Assembly (NCBI GenBank): GCA_012961755.1
Contig: DTYS01000132.1
Coordinates: 1 to 8,323 of the forward strand
Length of the DNA: 8,323 bases
Source: Candidatus Latescibacterota bacterium
GTDB lineage: Bacteria; Latescibacterota; 4484-107; B68-G9
Direction of reading: 5' to 3'
Within the stretch, counting starts at the first letter, position 1. Every line of letters starts with the position of its first letter. Of this stretch, positions 6,602-8,323 are shown piece by piece. The position numbers and the translations under genes are program-made. The notes beneath the pieces are model-generated. The model had not been told where the DNA came from, made no database searches, and worked only from the letters and a program-made list of their open reading frames with translations.

Positions 6602-6679
6602 GAACTTTTTTCGCCCCTCAAGAAGAACCTGTATAATTAAGGGCGACCACGGCGGAGGACCGAGTCAGAGGGGACCTCT

Positions 6680-8146
6680 TCAAAACAGGGGCAGTAAAGC
6701 CTTGGATATCTCAAGGTACTTTCTATATGTCTCCCTGTAGGTCCGGACGTTCTCCTGCCAGGGGAGGTACCTCGCCTTTTCCCTGTTCATCGTCCTACAG
6801 GCCTCTTCGAGGGAGGAGAAGGTTCCGGTGCCCAACCCCGCCAGGATCGCCGCCCCTAAGCAGGCGGTCTCCTCGTTCTGTACGGTAATTATCGGCTTCT
6901 CCGTTATGTCCGCCTTTATCTGGTTCCAGAGGGGCGACCGGGAACCTCCACCCATGGAGTAGACCCTTTCCACCTTCACCCCCAATCCCTCAAGTGCCTC
7001 TATGTTCTGCTTCAGCATGTAACCTATCGCCTCCATCGTCGCCCTTACGAAGTGGGCCTTGGTGGTGGAGAGGGATATCCCGAAGAAGACGCCCCTCGCC
7101 TTAGGGTTGAAATCGGGCGAGCCCGCCCCCGCCAAGTGGGGCAGCACTATCAGCCCCTCGGAGCCCGGAGGGACCTTCCCGGACTGGGCCGTCATCTCGT
7201 CGTAGGAAGCATAGTCGAAGTTATCCCTCAACCACCTCAGGGCCATCCCCCCCGTCTGACACCATGGGAGGAGGAAATATGTGTCCTTAACAGCATGATA
7301 ATGACAGGGGATCCGCCTGAGGGGGTCGAAGACGGGCTTCCCAGTAGTGGCGCAGATCGCCAGCGCTCCTCCCGTAGTTTCGCTGACGATCCCGGGCGCT
7401 ATATTTCCCACCCCCACCATGCCGCAGACCTGGTCCATCCCTCCCGTAACCACGGCCGTGCGTGGGCTCAGCCCCACCTCCTCGTTCGCCACGTTTGCCA
7501 CGTAGGTCCCGGACTCGGCCAACTCCGGGAGATGGTCCTGCGATATGCCTATGAGCTTCAACATCTCCCCCCACCACCCCTTCCTCACGATGTCCAGCAT
7601 CAGGGAGGAGGTGTACAGGGAATAGTCGCTGGCCACCTTGCCCGTCAGACGGAGGATCAGGTAATCTTCTAAGAGCAAGAACTTGTGGGCACTTTTGAAG
7701 ACCGAGGGTTCTTTATTCCTAAGCCATAATATCTTACATGCAGGCCAGTTGGGAAGCACGTCCGGTTGTCCTGTGGTGCGGTAGACCTGTTCCGGCGGAA
7801 AGGTCCTCCCTATCTCCTCGGCCTCGTCTTGAGCCCTATCGTCCAGCCAGACTATGGCGTTCCTCAGGGGGTTCCCTTGCCGGTCGATCGGGACCAAGGT
7901 CTCCCCCTGGCTGGAGATCGCCAAAGCCTCAACATCCTCCGGAGTTACATCCTTCAGGACATCTTGGATGCAAGATCTTAATGATTCCCAATATGTTTCG
8001 GGATCGCATTCTACATGATTCGGGGAGGGGGTGGAAAGCTCATATTCCTTCGCAGCCCCCTTTACCATTTCCCCGTTTCGTGCGAAGAGGATGACCTTAA
8101 GGGCCGTGGTACCCACATCCACTCCTAGGAAGTACCTTTCGTCCAT
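6680..8146 (-). CDS. FGGY-family carbohydrate kinase (xylulokinase-like)
   Basis: This 488-residue cytosolic enzyme should transfer phosphate from ATP to a sugar or sugar alcohol. The length and two-domain layout match the family: N domain about 5-247, C domain about 256-445. Visible motifs are the phosphate-binding DVGTT (10-14), SSQGET (78-83) in the substrate pocket, GGMDQ (235-239) where Asp238 is the expected catalytic base, SETTGG (255-260), LPHLAGAGSPDFNPKARG (335-352), and the ATP-site MGGGSRSPLWNQ (398-409). Typical xylulokinases have GQMHG in the pocket and GERxP instead of AGAGSP, so xylulose is not assured; related kinases act on ribulose, glycerol, erythritol or other polyols. 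The ATG has GGAGG 6 bases upstream. It starts 25 bases after a family 2 glycoside hydrolase, which points to a sugar-utilisation operon. Confidence 0.88.
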   Translation of the reverse strand: MDERYFLGVDVGTTALKVILFARNGEMVKGAAKEYELSTPSPNHVECDPETYWESLRSCIQDVLKDVTPEDVEALAISSQGETLVPIDRQGNPLRNAIVWLDDRAQDEAEEIGRTFPPEQVYRTTGQPDVLPNWPACKILWLRNKEPSVFKSAHKFLLLEDYLILRLTGKVASDYSLYTSSLMLDIVRKGWWGEMLKLIGISQDHLPELAESGTYVANVANEEVGLSPRTAVVTGGMDQVCGMVGVGNIAPGIVSETTGGALAICATTGKPVFDPLRRIPCHYHAVKDTYFLLPWCQTGGMALRWLRDNFDYASYDEMTAQSGKVPPGSEGLIVLPHLAGAGSPDFNPKARGVFFGISLSTTKAHFVRATMEAIGYMLKQNIEALEGLGVKVERVYSMGGGSRSPLWNQIKADITEKPIITVQNEETACLGAAILAGLGTGTFSSLEEACRTMNREKARYLPWQENVRTYRETYRKYLEISKALLPLF

Positions 8147-8171
8147 GTTCGCCCTCCGGTATGTAGCCCAC

Positions 8172-8323
8172 CTAATCCTCTATAGCTGCCTTCTGGGCAT
8201 TGATGGCCCGGATCCTTTCCGGGTCGAACTTCGGCCTCCGGTCGTAGGTGTAAAGCCCGTTGACTTCCTGTTCGACGTCGTAGAGCTGAGTGTAGCAAAA
8301 ACCACAGATCCTGGGATGGAAGA
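8172..8323 (-). CDS. Glycoside hydrolase family 2 (beta-galactosidase/glucuronidase-like), C-terminal end
   Basis: Only the last 49 codons and a TAG stop are in the window; the gene continues past the right edge. The visible part includes PRICGFCYTQLYDVEQEVNG and then LYTYDRRPKF. This matches, from memory, the end of the catalytic barrel of GH2 enzymes, where a G-YTQL-DVE-E-NGL-TYDR-PK pattern is common in hydrolases close to beta-galactosidase. These enzymes release beta-linked galactose, glucuronate or related sugars from glycans. The catalytic glutamates lie upstream and cannot be checked here. It precedes the FGGY kinase by 25 bases, so the two probably share a transcript. The family call is good; substrate and cell location are open. 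Confidence 0.8.
   Translation of the reverse strand, partial: FHPRICGFCYTQLYDVEQEVNGLYTYDRRPKFDPERIRAINAQKAAIED

Noticed and set aside
6632..6637. TATAAT on the plus strand as a promoter
   Set aside because: No -35 at suitable distance and no plus-strand gene downstream.
6606..6645. Inverted repeat TCGCCC...GGGCGA with a run of T on the plus strand, as a terminator
   Set aside because: In the minus-strand transcript the stem is followed by A residues, not U, and the loop is over 20 bases; on the plus strand the T-run precedes the stem. It does not fit a rho-independent terminator for the kinase gene.
6670..6682. Short hairpin AGAGG-TCC-CCTCT near the kinase stop
   Set aside because: Only 5 bp with a 3-base loop and no T-run after it; likely chance.
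7052..7672. Plus-strand open frame of 206 codons opposite the FGGY kinase
   Set aside because: Antisense shadow of a gene with full family motifs; rich in Gly, Arg, Pro and His as expected of a GC-rich shadow frame, with no recognisable domain.

Overview
The window is about 8.3 kb of GC-rich bacterial DNA, and every gene I can support lies on the minus strand. It reads, in transcription order from right to left, as three closely packed gene groups. Open frames on the plus strand are antisense shadows. A TolC-type outer-membrane protein and a PDZ-S41 C-terminal processing protease point to a diderm (Gram-negative-type) bacterium. Heavy use of AGG for arginine and ATA for isoleucine, several GTG starts, strong AAGGAGG ribosome sites and 4-base gene overlaps suggest a compact, possibly thermophilic genome. 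No taxonomic marker is present, so I do not name a phylum.

Group 1 (right edge, 6680-8323) is the C-terminal end of a family 2 glycoside hydrolase followed closely by a complete FGGY-family sugar kinase. It looks like the end of a sugar-degradation operon: a glycosidase releases sugars and a kinase phosphorylates one of the products or a related sugar. Group 2 (4368-6601) starts at a good sigma70-type promoter and encodes a 72-residue protein with a C-terminal membrane segment, then PurD (glycinamide ribonucleotide synthetase of purine synthesis), then a PHP-family phosphoesterase that overlaps purD by four bases.

Group 3 (1-4265) starts at a promoter whose -10 box sits in a perfect 7-bp inverted repeat. 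It encodes a two-domain ChrB-like protein (the family linked to chromate response), a TolC-like outer-membrane channel, a CtpA-type periplasmic protease, and the start of a HAD phosphatase overlapping ctpA by four bases. A second promoter, with an inverted repeat between and overlapping its elements, lies between tolC and ctpA, so the last two genes may be separately controlled.

No RNA gene, insertion sequence, CRISPR array, attachment site or convincing rho-independent terminator was found. No gap between genes exceeds 300 bases; the longest is 160 bases (4208-4367). The window is mostly ordinary chromosome. The items most worth a second look are the ChrB-TolC pairing without a visible ChrA, the two operator-like inverted repeats, the small membrane protein leading the purD operon, and the unassigned substrate of the FGGY kinase.
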